The translations under genes were made by a program, and so were the position numbers. This document shows positions 44,087 to 53,831 of a DNA stretch of 58,949 nucleotides, in pieces. Each line of letters starts with the position of its first letter. The stretch's first letter is position 1. The stretch is from Alistipes sp. (GTDB lineage: Bacteria > Bacteroidota > Bacteroidia > Bacteroidales > Rikenellaceae). The notes under the pieces are model-generated. The model worked only from the letters and a program-made list of their open reading frames with translations. It did no database searches and was not told the DNA's origin. The stretch spans positions 1 to 58,949 of the forward strand of contig JAFQCA010000052.1 in NCBI GenBank assembly GCA_017399485.1. Direction: 5' to 3'.

Positions 44087-45586
44087 CTAATACGGCGTAC
44101 TGCAATACATATAGGCCCAGAAACTACGGGGTGCGCTTTGACGTGCCATAGACTTTTGACCGCTATTCATATATTGCGAAAAACGCTGAAAATCGTTCAA
44201 ACGAGCCTGGCGTACAGGGAAACGCTCATAGATAGTCCTGTCAATATAAGAATATAGTATCAAGGCCTCTTCATAATACAACGGCATCTTATGTCCTGCG
44301 TATGCTTGAGGTGCATATTTATCGAAGTATTTTCCAAAGTTTTCCACATCGCATATTGCCAATAAACCACACAAAAGAACATCGACAATCTTTTTATTTG
44401 TAGGAAATGCCTCCAGCAATCGCAGCGACTCGTTCAACAACTGCACTTGACCTTGCAGACCGTGCGCTCCAACTGCCACATCACTCGGCTCGGTAGGACG
44501 CGGTACGGGGTTAGCCTTCAAAGCCGCAAGTTTCTCCCAGCGAGGTTTCAGCCACGCTCCGTGACACGTTGTATGAGAGAGGATGGTAAGATACTTCTCC
44601 GCCAACAGCGCATCACCTATACGCAGATAGGCATCAGCCATTGTTCGCAACGAGCGGAACGAGAAGCCCAAACGAGAGTGCTCGTTCAGAAGATACATCA
44701 AGTGAATAACCTCGTCATCGACACCCATACTCTTATAAAGCAATGAATTATAGTATATACCCACAAATTCATCTCGGTCCATAAAATAGAAATCATCGGG
44801 AGTGGTTACGCCATACTCAAATGCTCGGTTGGCAAGCATATCAGTTTCCAACAGAGCCAATATGGCATAACGCTTAAGCGCGTCATCATTAAGAGCCACT
44901 TCAGGGGTAACAAACTCCAAAATCTCCTCCCACTTCTGCTCCTCAGCCAGATGTTCCATTTTGTGTATTCTCTCGCGGAAAGCACAATCCATATCATTCA
45001 ACGAGACATAGAATCCCGCGCCCAACAACACTGCAGGCAGAATCACATAGATTAATGCCATAGCAAAGCGGCTACGCTTGGGCTTAACTTCATTCTTGCC
45101 TCTTTTTTGCGAAGTATTAGCCTGATAATCATCACTATATTTTGCAAGAACAGGACGACGCACAAACAATCGGGCTGCAATGGCAACCAAAGCCATTACA
45201 ATAACCCAAACAAACGACCACTCCAAATCACGATATAGGCATTGACGTGCCACAAATATCGCAGTGGGGATATATGCCGCCCACATCAACTTTTCGATTC
45301 TTAACACGCGCCAAAGCGTATATGATGCCAAAGCCATAACGGCCCACGCAAAGAGAGTCTGCAAAGCCGCTGCGACCCACGTCCAACGATAGAACTGCAA
45401 CACAAATGCTCCCACATAACGCAATGCATCACCCGGCAGGCGCACCTGAAGGTGGGTAAAATCGGGAAGCGTCGAGAAGAAACTATACTCCTCCATCCAC
45501 TGCAATGTCTCGGGATAGGCTACAATCCAGAAAACAAAGACCAACGGAATGAGCAACAACGACTGAATCAACAATATCTTTTTCAT
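44087..45586 (-). CDS. DUF6057-type membrane protein
   Basis: 499 residues. About five N-terminal membrane helices (roughly 4-22, 55-75, 78-95, 103-113 and 123-140), a basic cytosolic stretch, one more helix near 173-192, then a ~300-residue soluble helical domain that looks like an irregular TPR solenoid (LALLETDMLANRAFEYG, LRTMADAYLRIGDALLAEKYLTIL). Matches the general description of DUF6057. Function unknown. It sits between a haem-motif lipoprotein and a glycosidase, suggesting an envelope or glycan role. Confidence 0.7.
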   Translation of the reverse strand: MKKILLIQSLLLIPLVFVFWIVAYPETLQWMEEYSFFSTLPDFTHLQVRLPGDALRYVGAFVLQFYRWTWVAAALQTLFAWAVMALASYTLWRVLRIEKLMWAAYIPTAIFVARQCLYRDLEWSFVWVIVMALVAIAARLFVRRPVLAKYSDDYQANTSQKRGKNEVKPKRSRFAMALIYVILPAVLLGAGFYVSLNDMDCAFRERIHKMEHLAEEQKWEEILEFVTPEVALNDDALKRYAILALLETDMLANRAFEYGVTTPDDFYFMDRDEFVGIYYNSLLYKSMGVDDEVIHLMYLLNEHSRLGFSFRSLRTMADAYLRIGDALLAEKYLTILSHTTCHGAWLKPRWEKLAALKANPVPRPTEPSDVAVGAHGLQGQVQLLNESLRLLEAFPTNKKIVDVLLCGLLAICDVENFGKYFDKYAPQAYAGHKMPLYYEEALILYSYIDRTIYERFPVRQARLNDFQRFSQYMNSGQKSMARQSAPRSFWAYMYCSTPY

Positions 45587-45652
45587 ACGATTTTTCTAAA
45601 TTTTTCTTTACAACCATAGCGACCTCAAAAAAAATCCGCCGCGCTCAAAATA

Positions 45653-47152
45653 TTAATTTACAGAACGTATTGCTTTACTATCCTGACTATCACGTCCCGT
45701 ACCTGCATCGAGCAACTCCAACAATCGCTCTTTGGGCAGGCTCACCTTACCCGTCATAAGTTCGGGAATATTATATGACTTCAAGCGCCATATATTGTGA
45801 TGAGGATTACGTTGCGGCAACAAGAATGCTCGCCCACACGTTCCATCCTCGGCAATGTGAGCAATATAAACACGCGCGTAGCGACTATCCAAACGACGGC
45901 TCGCCACAACCTTCCAACGGCTTGTTGACGACCACGAGTGATAACTCTCGCTATCGTTGCTATTGATTGGCGACACATCGACCAACTCTCCATCCGACAA
46001 ACGCATCATCTCCATATCAGACTCCTCGTGCCAAACGGGGAAAGTTCCATACTCCAACTTTGCATACATCAGATATTGGCCATCGGGAGAGATACGCGGA
46101 TAACCTATACTACCTCCGCGCAAACGGGTGTTATAGACTGTATCGACCTCTTCGCCCAAAGTCATCGTATTGCGGTCAAACTTCACTCGCAACAAATCGT
46201 AATGCAGATTACGTCTATCCGACGGCATCCACACGCTATCAGCCGAACAGAAATAGATATACTCACCATCGGGCGACCACTCGGGATATGTCTCCCAACG
46301 GGCGAGTTCGTTAAAACGCTCATCAGCCAGCACCTTACCCGTTTCGGTATCGAAGATTATAAGGTCCGATGCTCTATCATACGTCTCATTCTCTCGGCTA
46401 CCCCCTACATAGAATGATTGAAGAGTATAATTAGACGAATACGCAACATATCGGCCTTTGGGATTCCAGCGAGGATATGTACCCTGCTTTTTAGGCCCTA
46501 CCGTAGCCAAATTAGTCTTGCTCAACTGACCATTCTGCCAAAATACTGTACCGCCATTATCGCTACGCGAGTGAAACATCATCGTTTCAGGCGAATGAGC
46601 ACAAAACGAGTGACAATTCACACATCCCATATTATTTACAGAGTTATCGACCAGCACCTCTTCGTTGAACGATGACAACTCGCGCTGATAGATACCCATC
46701 TGCAACCAACCCTCATAACCGGGCTCAATCAAACGATACGACACCCAATCATCTATTTTGTCCTGCGAGATAAAGATTTCAAATGGAGCATATTCCACGC
46801 CTTCGGGATTATCGCCACCCCACGCTCGCACCGTAACCTCAACCGATGCACCTGCATTGGCCTGCAACATTTCGCGCCACTTTGCTATCGGAATATCGAC
46901 CACACCTTTACGGCTCTTGACCGCCAGCAACTCAGCGCCATCGCGCATAAATATAGCCTCAAGATGCTCTACGCCTTCAATCATAAAATTAAGCGGTGCA
47001 ATATTGACAGGAACAGTCACACCAACATAATCGGGGAAAATAGGAGGCATAGCATCCACCTTATCCTTCACACCTTCGGGATGAGAGCCACAAGCAAGCA
47101 AAAACACCGAGGCCAACACCACAAACAATCTTCTCATATAGTTTATATTCAT
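45653..47152 (-). CDS. PD40 beta-propeller lipoprotein with a CxxCH haem-c motif
   Basis: 499 residues. Lipoprotein signal ending VFLLAC (Cys 21). Residues ~40-150 form a beta-rich N-terminal domain. CVNCH at 177-181 is a single haem-c attachment motif, just before the propeller. PD40/WD40-like repeats follow (PRWNPKGRYVAYSS near 227-240, PEWSPDGEYIYFCS near 290-303, PRISPDGQYLMYAK near 355-368, SYHSWSSTSRWKVVASR). TolB-like PD40 propellers bind proteins or glycans. First gene of a leftward run with the DUF6057 and GH99-like genes. Start at 47152 or the next ATG (47137). Confidence 0.78.
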   Translation of the reverse strand: MNINYMRRLFVVLASVFLLACGSHPEGVKDKVDAMPPIFPDYVGVTVPVNIAPLNFMIEGVEHLEAIFMRDGAELLAVKSRKGVVDIPIAKWREMLQANAGASVEVTVRAWGGDNPEGVEYAPFEIFISQDKIDDWVSYRLIEPGYEGWLQMGIYQRELSSFNEEVLVDNSVNNMGCVNCHSFCAHSPETMMFHSRSDNGGTVFWQNGQLSKTNLATVGPKKQGTYPRWNPKGRYVAYSSNYTLQSFYVGGSRENETYDRASDLIIFDTETGKVLADERFNELARWETYPEWSPDGEYIYFCSADSVWMPSDRRNLHYDLLRVKFDRNTMTLGEEVDTVYNTRLRGGSIGYPRISPDGQYLMYAKLEYGTFPVWHEESDMEMMRLSDGELVDVSPINSNDSESYHSWSSTSRWKVVASRRLDSRYARVYIAHIAEDGTCGRAFLLPQRNPHHNIWRLKSYNIPELMTGKVSLPKERLLELLDAGTGRDSQDSKAIRSVN

Positions 47153-47487
47153 AATTCAAGTATAATTAGCAAATATAATTAGAATACAAATATAAACATT
47201 TTTATCAAAACAACACCCCGAAACGAACATCTTTAAGCAAAAAGAGAGTAAATGTGTAAAACTTTTGCAACGGTTGTGGAAAAATAGTTAGGCATCATAA
47301 GGTATCATCAATAAAATTTACTATTTTTGCAGTCGGGTTATGCGCGTGACTTATTTTGGGGATGCAGCGTAAGATTAGGATATTTTAAGACGTAAAATCT
47401 GCAAAAATCCCAAGTCTGCGCCAACATTTTGACACAAAGCGCAATAGCATAAACAAACAGGAAATTCAAACAAAAAAAGATAATAAA
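47153..47487. other. Divergent intergenic region upstream of purC
   Basis: No gene is seen. Minus-strand TATATTTG boxes lie at 47177-47170 and 47194-47187 in front of the PD40 gene. A plus-strand TATTTTTG lies at 47322-47329, giving purC a leader of about 150 bases with no stable hairpin that I can identify. Confidence 0.45.
47322..47329 (+). promoter_or_regulatory. -7 box upstream of purC
   Basis: TATTTTTG on the plus strand; no TTTG at the expected -33 distance. It implies a long purC leader. Confidence 0.35.
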
Positions 47488-48432
47488 ATGAAAGCAATCG
47501 TTAAAACAGACTTTAATTTCAAAGGCCAGAAAAGCCACTATGTAGGCAAGGTGCGTGACGTATATAGCATCGATGACCAATATCTCGTTATGGTCGTTTC
47601 AGACCGCATCTCGGCATTCGACGTTGTACTGCCCGAGGGTATTCCATTCAAGGGTCAGGTCCTCAACCAGATAGCAGCCAAGTTCCTCGACGCTACAACA
47701 GACATCCTCCCCAACTGGAAAATAGCCGTACCCGACCCAATGGTAACAGTCGGTCACAAGTGCGAGCCTTTCAAGGTTGAGATGGTTATTCGTGGCTATC
47801 TTTCAGGACACGCGTGGAGAGAGTACAAGGCCGGCAAGCGCACTATCTGTGGCGTTGAGATGCCAGAGGGAATGGTTGAGAATCAGCGCTTCCCAGAACC
47901 TATCATCACTCCCACAACCAAAGCAGACGAAGGTCACGACGAGGATATTTCAAAGGAGGACATCATCGCACAGGGCATCGTCAGCCGTGAGGATTACGAG
48001 CAGTTGGAGGCATATACTCGCGCCATCTTCCAGCGCGGAACAGAGATTGCAGCCAAGATGGGCTTGATTTTGGTGGATACCAAGTACGAGTTCGGCAAGA
48101 AGGATGGCAAGATTTATTTGATGGACGAGATTCACACTCCCGACTCATCACGTTACTTCTACGCTGAGGGCTACGAAGAGCGTCTAGCCGCAGGCGAGAA
48201 GCAGAAGCAACTCTCAAAGGAGTTTGTTCGCGAGTGGTTGATGGCCAACGGTTTCCAAGGTCAGGAGGGCCAGCAGGTACCAGAGATGACACCCGAAATT
48301 GTTGATAGTATTACAGAGCGCTACATCGAACTCTACGAAAATATCGTTGGCGAGAAGTTCGTAAAGGCCGAATCAGACGATGTAGAGGCTCGCATCGAGA
48401 AGAATGTAAGCGATTTCTTGGCGACATTATAA
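47488..48432 (+). CDS. purC: Phosphoribosylaminoimidazole-succinocarboxamide synthase
   Basis: 314 residues, the longer Bacteroidota form. ATP-dependent joining of CAIR and aspartate in purine synthesis. Motifs: [26 protein letters not shown] at 20-45, [14 protein letters not shown] near 93-106, LVDTKYEFG near 195-203, and [12 protein letters not shown] near 213-224. Monocistronic with its own terminator. The other AMP-branch gene purA lies 35 kb away in the window. Confidence 0.97.
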   Translation: MKAIVKTDFNFKGQKSHYVGKVRDVYSIDDQYLVMVVSDRISAFDVVLPEGIPFKGQVLNQIAAKFLDATTDILPNWKIAVPDPMVTVGHKCEPFKVEMVIRGYLSGHAWREYKAGKRTICGVEMPEGMVENQRFPEPIITPTTKADEGHDEDISKEDIIAQGIVSREDYEQLEAYTRAIFQRGTEIAAKMGLILVDTKYEFGKKDGKIYLMDEIHTPDSSRYFYAEGYEERLAAGEKQKQLSKEFVREWLMANGFQGQEGQQVPEMTPEIVDSITERYIELYENIVGEKFVKAESDDVEARIEKNVSDFLATL

Positions 48433-48454
48433 GCCACTTTCGCTTAATAAAATC

Positions 48455-48490
48455 AATAGGTTGTCGGACAGAATTTACCGACAGCCTATT
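48455..48490 (+). terminator. Terminator of purC
   Basis: Stem AATAGGTTGTCGG/CCGACAGCCTATT with one mismatch, followed by a run of T. Confidence 0.85.
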
Positions 48491-48516
48491 TTTTTTGTAC
48501 AACTACAACAAACAAA

Positions 48517-48626
48517 ACGTCACTCCACCGAGCAGTTATGCGAGGATTGGAGTCTCTAAAATCAATGAAGCATTTGCATAGAGATTCCAATCACCACTCT
48601 CTAACGTTCGTGATGTGGAATGACAT
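48517..48626. repeat. 110-bp terminal-inverted-repeat element, copy B
   Basis: Ends ACGTCACTCCAC and GTGGAATGACAT. Read in reverse complement it aligns with copy A (24736-24847) over its whole length with roughly three quarters identity, best at the ends and at TTGGAATCTCTA and AGAGACTCCAATCCTCGC. Confidence 0.75.
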
Positions 48627-48721
48627 AACAACAAATACAACAAGAAAGTATATAATTCTATTTTTTACACAAATTCAAGGAAATTTCCCGCATAGAAAGA
48701 CCAACAACATCAAAATATTGT

Positions 48722-48729
48722 TATCTTTG
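48722..48729 (+). promoter_or_regulatory. -7 box upstream of valS
   Basis: TATCTTTG. No TTTG 19 bases upstream, but the box is exact. Implies a ~115-base leader. Confidence 0.4.
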
Positions 48730-48851
48730 CAAAATAGTTTGCGCGCGCACGGACGTTACACCCACACGCGAGAGCGTAAGAGTGGCGTAGTGGCATCGGC
48801 GGTTGCTCAAACTTTTAGCAAAGACAAACAAATAATAAACACAAAATAGTT

Positions 48852-51476
48852 ATGGTAGCAGACAAGTACACACCACAAGACATAGAGTCGAAATGGTATG
48901 AGTATTGGATTGAAAACAAACTTTTCCACTCGGAGCCTGATGCTCGCGAGCCTTACACAATAGTTATTCCGCCCCCCAATGTAACGGGTATGTTGCATAT
49001 GGGCCATATGTTGAACAACACGTTGCAGGATGTGTTGATGCGTCGCGCACGTCAGGAGGGTAAAAATGCTTGCTGGGTACCAGGTACCGACCACGCATCT
49101 ATCGCTACAGAGGCCAAGGTAGTTGCAAAACTCAAGGCCGAAGGTATCGACAAGGCGACACTTACCCGTGAGGAGTTCTTGGCTCACGCGTGGGAGTGGA
49201 AGGAGAAGCACGGCGGCATCATCCTGAAGCAGTTGCGCAAGTTGGGTGCATCGTGCGACTGGGACCGCACCTGCTTTACGATGGATGAGCCTCGCACGCA
49301 GAGCGTCATCAAAGTATTCTGCGACCTTTACGAGAAGGGTAAAATCTATCGTGGCGTAAGAATGGTCAATTGGGACCCCTCGGCAAAGACTGCACTCTCG
49401 GATGAGGAGGTTATCTACAAGGAGTCACAGGGTAAACTCTATTACTTGCGTTATATGGTAGAGGGCTCTGACCGCTATTTGGTTGTCGCCACTACACGCC
49501 CCGAGACTATCTTGGGAGATACAGCCGTATGCCTCAATCCCAACGACGAGCGTTACAAGGATATTCCCGAGGGAGCGCGCGTAATCGTGCCGTTGGTAGG
49601 TCGTTCGATTCCTATCATCCGCGACGAGTACGTTGATATTGAGTTCGGTACAGGAGCGTTGAAGGTTACCCCTGCACACGATGTAAACGACTATATGTTG
49701 GGCGAGAAGTATAACTTGGAGACTATCGACATCTTCAACGACGACGGCACAATCAACGACAAGGTGGGTATGTATGTAGGTATGGACCGCTTCGAGTGCC
49801 GCAAGGTTATCGAGGGCGACTTGCAGGCCGCAGGCTTGATGGAGAAGGTCGAGGCTTACACCAACAACGTAGGTTATTCAGAGCGTACGGGTGTGGCCAT
49901 CGAGCCTAAACTCTCAATGCAGTGGTTTATGTCGATGAAGGAGATTGCCGAGCCCGCTACGAAGGCTGTTTTGGAGGATTCTATTAAGTTTATCCCCGCA
50001 AAATATAAGAATACATACCGCCACTGGATGGAGAACATCAAGGATTGGTGTATCTCACGCCAACTGTGGTGGGGCCAGCGTATTCCTGCCTACTATCTGC
50101 CAAAGGGCGGTTACGTCATAGCCGAGACAGCCGAGGAGGCACTCATTAAGGCTCGCGAGAAGGCGGGCGACGAAAGTTTGCAGTTGAGCGACTTGCGTCA
50201 GGATGAGGATGTGCTGGATACTTGGTTCTCATCTTGGTTGTGGCCTATCTCTGTATTTGACGGCATCCGCAACCCCGACAATGAGCAGATACGTTACTAC
50301 TACCCCACTTCGGACCTTATCACAGGCCCCGACATCATCTTCTTCTGGGTAGCACGTATGATTATGGCCGGTTACGAGTATCGTGGCGAGAAACCTTTCG
50401 GAAATGTATATTTCACAGGTATCGTACGCGACAAGTTGGGCCGTAAGATGTCGAAACAGTTGGGCAACTCTCCCGACCCATTGGATTTGATTGCACAATA
50501 TGGTGCCGACGGTATGCGTGTGGCGATGATGCTTTCATCTTCGGCAGGTAACGACGTTATGTTCGATGAGGCTCTGTGTGAGCAGGGCCGTAACTTCGGT
50601 AACAAGATTTGGAACGCCTACCGCTTGATTTCGATGTGGCAGGTGGATGATGATATGGAGCAGAGCGAGAACAACCGCTTGGCCGTAGAGTGGTTCTCAC
50701 ACACATTGTCGAAGGCTATCGGCGAAATTAACGATATGTTCTCTTCATATCGTATCTCGGAGGCATTTATGCGTATCTACAAACTCTTCTGGGACGACTT
50801 CAGCGGTTGGTACTTGGAGATTGTAAAACCTGCATATCAGCAGCCCGCCGACAAGACTACTATGGAGGCTACACGCCACTACTTCGATTTGTTGATGCGC
50901 CTTGTACATCCGTTTATGCCTTTCGTTACGGAGGAGATTTGGCAGGACTTGGCACCTCGCGCCGAGGGCGAGTCTATTATGTATGCTCCTATGCCTAAAG
51001 CCGACGAGGTGAACGAGGCATTACTTGCACGATTTGCTTTGGCAACAGAGGTCATCACAGGTGTGCGCAACGTACGCAAGCAGAAGAATATCGCACAGAA
51101 GGAGGCCTTGACACTCAACGTAATCGAGGACGAGAACTACCCCAAAGAGTATGCTCCCGTCATTGCCAAGATGTGTAACCTTACGGAAATTAATTCTATA
51201 ACAGAGAAAGAGCCTACGGCGGATGCCTTTATCGTAAAGACCACACAATATTTCGTACCTATGGGCGACAAGATTGACGTCGAGGCCGAGATGAAGAAGT
51301 TGTCAGACGAATTGACATACCTTGAGGGATTCCTGTCAAGCGTAATGAAAAAACTCTCAAACGAGCGTTTTGTAAACTCTGCTCCCGAAAAGGTTGTAGC
51401 CAATGAGCGAGCAAAGAAGGCTGATGCCGAAGCAAAAATTGCTGCTATAAAAGAGCGTATGGAGGCACTTAAATAA
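48852..51476 (+). CDS. valS: Valyl-tRNA synthetase
   Basis: 874 residues, full length. Class I signature HMGH at 49-52 inside [18 protein letters not shown] at 532-536, the editing domain in between ([16 protein letters not shown]), the anticodon-binding domain, and a C-terminal tRNA-binding coiled coil (about 800-874, [29 protein letters not shown]). It charges tRNA-Val and edits mischarged Thr. First gene of a seven-gene rightward run with short gaps. Confidence 0.97.
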   Translation: MVADKYTPQDIESKWYEYWIENKLFHSEPDAREPYTIVIPPPNVTGMLHMGHMLNNTLQDVLMRRARQEGKNACWVPGTDHASIATEAKVVAKLKAEGIDKATLTREEFLAHAWEWKEKHGGIILKQLRKLGASCDWDRTCFTMDEPRTQSVIKVFCDLYEKGKIYRGVRMVNWDPSAKTALSDEEVIYKESQGKLYYLRYMVEGSDRYLVVATTRPETILGDTAVCLNPNDERYKDIPEGARVIVPLVGRSIPIIRDEYVDIEFGTGALKVTPAHDVNDYMLGEKYNLETIDIFNDDGTINDKVGMYVGMDRFECRKVIEGDLQAAGLMEKVEAYTNNVGYSERTGVAIEPKLSMQWFMSMKEIAEPATKAVLEDSIKFIPAKYKNTYRHWMENIKDWCISRQLWWGQRIPAYYLPKGGYVIAETAEEALIKAREKAGDESLQLSDLRQDEDVLDTWFSSWLWPISVFDGIRNPDNEQIRYYYPTSDLITGPDIIFFWVARMIMAGYEYRGEKPFGNVYFTGIVRDKLGRKMSKQLGNSPDPLDLIAQYGADGMRVAMMLSSSAGNDVMFDEALCEQGRNFGNKIWNAYRLISMWQVDDDMEQSENNRLAVEWFSHTLSKAIGEINDMFSSYRISEAFMRIYKLFWDDFSGWYLEIVKPAYQQPADKTTMEATRHYFDLLMRLVHPFMPFVTEEIWQDLAPRAEGESIMYAPMPKADEVNEALLARFALATEVITGVRNVRKQKNIAQKEALTLNVIEDENYPKEYAPVIAKMCNLTEINSITEKEPTADAFIVKTTQYFVPMGDKIDVEAEMKKLSDELTYLEGFLSSVMKKLSNERFVNSAPEKVVANERAKKADAEAKIAAIKERMEALK

Positions 51477-51485
51477 GCGTCACTT

Positions 51486-52997
51486 ATGTTCAAACGAATC
51501 ATACCGTTACTCCTCGCGCTTGCAGTCGGGCTTACAGCCTGTGACCGCAGGCGCGATGGTGTATGTATGAGTATCGGAAGAAACCCTTCGCACACGATTT
51601 ATCCACCATCGGTGGAGTATGACCCGCACTTTTGGTCACAAAACATCGTTATGCGCGACATCGACTCTACGGCGTGGGATATGGTTTGTCGCAGAGTCGA
51701 GCAGATGGGGCTTAAACGTATGCGTATGATGGTAATGCCATCGTGGTGGGAGCCCGTAAACGACAACGACAACCCCAATGAGATTGCTTGGGAGAATCTC
51801 ACACTTTCGTCGGTTGAGATGCAATCGCTTTACAAGGCGTTGGATTTGGCCGAAAGGAATAAAATAGACATCACGATGGTTATGTGGGGTTGCCACAAAC
51901 GCTGCAACCACATAATCGACAAGAGATACCGCTCCTCGGAGTTATATTTTCTCGCAAAAGAGAACTCGACAGAGGATTGGTGTGTGCCGTCAAAGAATAT
52001 GGAGGAGTGGGCCGAGGCTACATCGGCTATTTTGCAACATCTTATATTGCAGAAGAAGTACACCTGCATAAAATCTTTCACTCTGATGAACGAGCCGAGT
52101 TGGTCGTACAAGATTGACGGCAAGGTCGATGCCGACCACTACACACAAATGTGTCAACTGCTCGACAAGCGATTGGAGCAAGATGGTGTCCGCAACAAAC
52201 TGCAATTCAACCTATCGGATGATGCCGAGAATATACACTTCCTGCAACACTCCGTCAATAGTGTAAACGACATTGCTGATTGTTACAACTCCCACACCTA
52301 CAAATTTGGCTATGAGACGCCAAATAGCGAGATTGAGACTTGGGAAAGGGCCAATATCGAAATAGTGAAACCAACGGGCAAGCAACACTTCATCGGGGAG
52401 TTTGGCTCGAATCAGAATGTCGGGGCTTCGCGTCAAACCGATATAGGCCTCTATGAGCGAGGAGTATTGATGGCTCGCATAGCCCTATCGTTGATGAATG
52501 CAGGAGCATCGGGGGTGAGTTATTGGTCGCTTTTGGATGAATACTATGCCTTCACCGACTCCTATGGCTCGATGCAGCAGTTGGGGCTTTGGCGCTCAGC
52601 AAAGCGCGAATACGAAAGTGAGCCATATTATAATAATATAAAGTGTGATTTCGAGGTGCGTCCGCAATATTGGGCCTACTCTCTGCTTACGCGCCACATA
52701 GGTCGAGCCGAGATATATCCACTAACAACGGGTAACGAGTTTGTTGCAGCATCGGCATTTCGTGGCGAACGAGGCAGATGGGTATATGTTGTGGCCAATG
52801 GCTCGGAGCAAGATTTTCAGGCGACTATAAACAACGACGCAATACAAAAAGGCAAGTTCAGTCGTTATGCCTACACCAAAGAGAATCTGCCTGCGAACGA
52901 CAACCTTATCGAGTGCGACGAGCAAGCAAGGGCTCGCAAAGGCTTTTTACCGATTAATGTAGCGGCGCAAAGCATTGCCGTTTATGTAGAAGAATAG
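51486..52997 (+). CDS. GH5-like (clan GH-A) glycosidase lipoprotein
   Basis: 503 residues. Lipoprotein signal ending VGLTAC (Cys 19). The TIM-barrel signature of clan A is present: RVEQMGLKRMRMMVMPSWWEP in strand 2, acid/base E203 in FTLMNEPSWS, and nucleophile E305 in HFIGEFGSNQ; the C-terminal ~80 residues form a small beta domain. The spacing fits GH5/GH39-like enzymes acting on beta-linked polysaccharides, but I cannot give a subfamily. It starts 9 bases after valS, an odd partnership that may simply reflect read-through. Confidence 0.78.
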   Translation: MFKRIIPLLLALAVGLTACDRRRDGVCMSIGRNPSHTIYPPSVEYDPHFWSQNIVMRDIDSTAWDMVCRRVEQMGLKRMRMMVMPSWWEPVNDNDNPNEIAWENLTLSSVEMQSLYKALDLAERNKIDITMVMWGCHKRCNHIIDKRYRSSELYFLAKENSTEDWCVPSKNMEEWAEATSAILQHLILQKKYTCIKSFTLMNEPSWSYKIDGKVDADHYTQMCQLLDKRLEQDGVRNKLQFNLSDDAENIHFLQHSVNSVNDIADCYNSHTYKFGYETPNSEIETWERANIEIVKPTGKQHFIGEFGSNQNVGASRQTDIGLYERGVLMARIALSLMNAGASGVSYWSLLDEYYAFTDSYGSMQQLGLWRSAKREYESEPYYNNIKCDFEVRPQYWAYSLLTRHIGRAEIYPLTTGNEFVAASAFRGERGRWVYVVANGSEQDFQATINNDAIQKGKFSRYAYTKENLPANDNLIECDEQARARKGFLPINVAAQSIAVYVEE

Positions 52998-53005
52998 ATT
53001 TGATT

Positions 53006-53461
53006 ATGCCAGATATTACAATATACACCGATGGCGCAGCACAAGGCAACCCGGGACGAGGGGGCTATGGCGTAGTATTACTCTCGGGGCCACATCGCAA
53101 GGAGTTAGCGGCAGGCTTCCGCCTGACGACAAACAATCGTATGGAGTTAATGGCCGTATGCGTTGCTTTAGAGGCATTGAAGTTTGACGGTAGCAACGTA
53201 ACGATATATTCCGACTCCAAATACGTTGTCGAAGCCGTCAATCAACGCTGGGTGTTCGGTTGGGAGCGGAAGGGATTTTCAGGCAAGAAAAACCCCGACC
53301 TATGGATGCGGTTTTTGCGAGTTTATCGCCGCCACAATGTGCGCTTTGTGTGGGTTAAAGGACACGCCTCAACCGTCGAGAATAATCGTTGCGACGAGTT
53401 AGCCGTAGCGGCAGCAAACAGCGCAACACTAAACGAGGACACTGGTTATACGGCTGATTAG
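53006..53461 (+). CDS. rnhA: Ribonuclease HI
   Basis: 151 residues from ATG 53006; the open frame starts at a TTG two codons earlier. All four DEDD residues are present: D9, E47, D70 and D130, with H120 in the flexible loop. Removes RNA from RNA:DNA hybrids. The helix-rich basic handle (WERKGFSGKKNPDLW) marks the E. coli-like type. Eight bases after the glycosidase gene and four before mmcQ. Confidence 0.95.
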   Translation: MPDITIYTDGAAQGNPGRGGYGVVLLSGPHRKELAAGFRLTTNNRMELMAVCVALEALKFDGSNVTIYSDSKYVVEAVNQRWVFGWERKGFSGKKNPDLWMRFLRVYRRHNVRFVWVKGHASTVENNRCDELAVAAANSATLNEDTGYTAD

Positions 53462-53464
53462 ATT

Positions 53465-53821
53465 ATGGACATTGAGAGCGTAAGAGAGTATTGCCTCACA
53501 AAAAGGGCCACGACAGAGGAGTTTCCCTTTGACGACACGACACTTGTATTTAAGGTTGCAGGGAAGATGTTTGCCTGTATGCCTTTAGAAAAACCCGATA
53601 TGTTGATTCTAAAGTGCGATGCCGACTACGCCTTAGAGTTGCGAGAACAGTACTCAGCCATAGAAGCGGCTTGGCACTTCAACAAGAAGTATTGGAATCA
53701 GCACCGTATATCGGAACTTGATGAGACTCTGTTAAAAAGCCTAATTGACCACTCTTACGATGAGGTATTAAAGAAATTGCCCCGCAAGACAAGGGAGGAG
53801 ATTTTGAACTTTGAATTTTGA
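53465..53821 (+). CDS. MmcQ/YjbR family protein
   Basis: 118 residues. Pattern of the YjbR fold: MDIESVREYCLTKRATTEEFPF, TLVFKVAGKMFACM, AAWHFNKKYWNQHRI and LKSLIDHSYDEVLKKLP. The fold resembles a double-wing DNA-binding domain, but function is unproven. Its last residues (EEILNFEF) come from three TTTGAA-type heptamers at 53802-53822. Confidence 0.88.
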   Translation: MDIESVREYCLTKRATTEEFPFDDTTLVFKVAGKMFACMPLEKPDMLILKCDADYALELREQYSAIEAAWHFNKKYWNQHRISELDETLLKSLIDHSYDEVLKKLPRKTREEILNFEF

Positions 53822-53822
53822 A
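53802..53822. repeat. TTTTGAA heptamer array in the mmcQ 3' end
   Basis: Three heptamers in register: TTTTGAA, CTTTGAA, TTTTGAA. They supply the last codons and part of the stop (TGA in frame) of the YjbR gene. Confidence 0.8.
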
Positions 53823-53831
53823 TAACAAACT

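Larger units (their letters stand above)
48433..48851. other. Intergenic region between purC and valS
   Basis: No gene is seen. It holds the purC terminator (48455-48490), repeat copy B (48517-48626), a -7 box TATCTTTG (48722-48729), and a ~120-base valS leader containing GCGCGCGC. No T-box-like structure was recognised. Confidence 0.55.
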
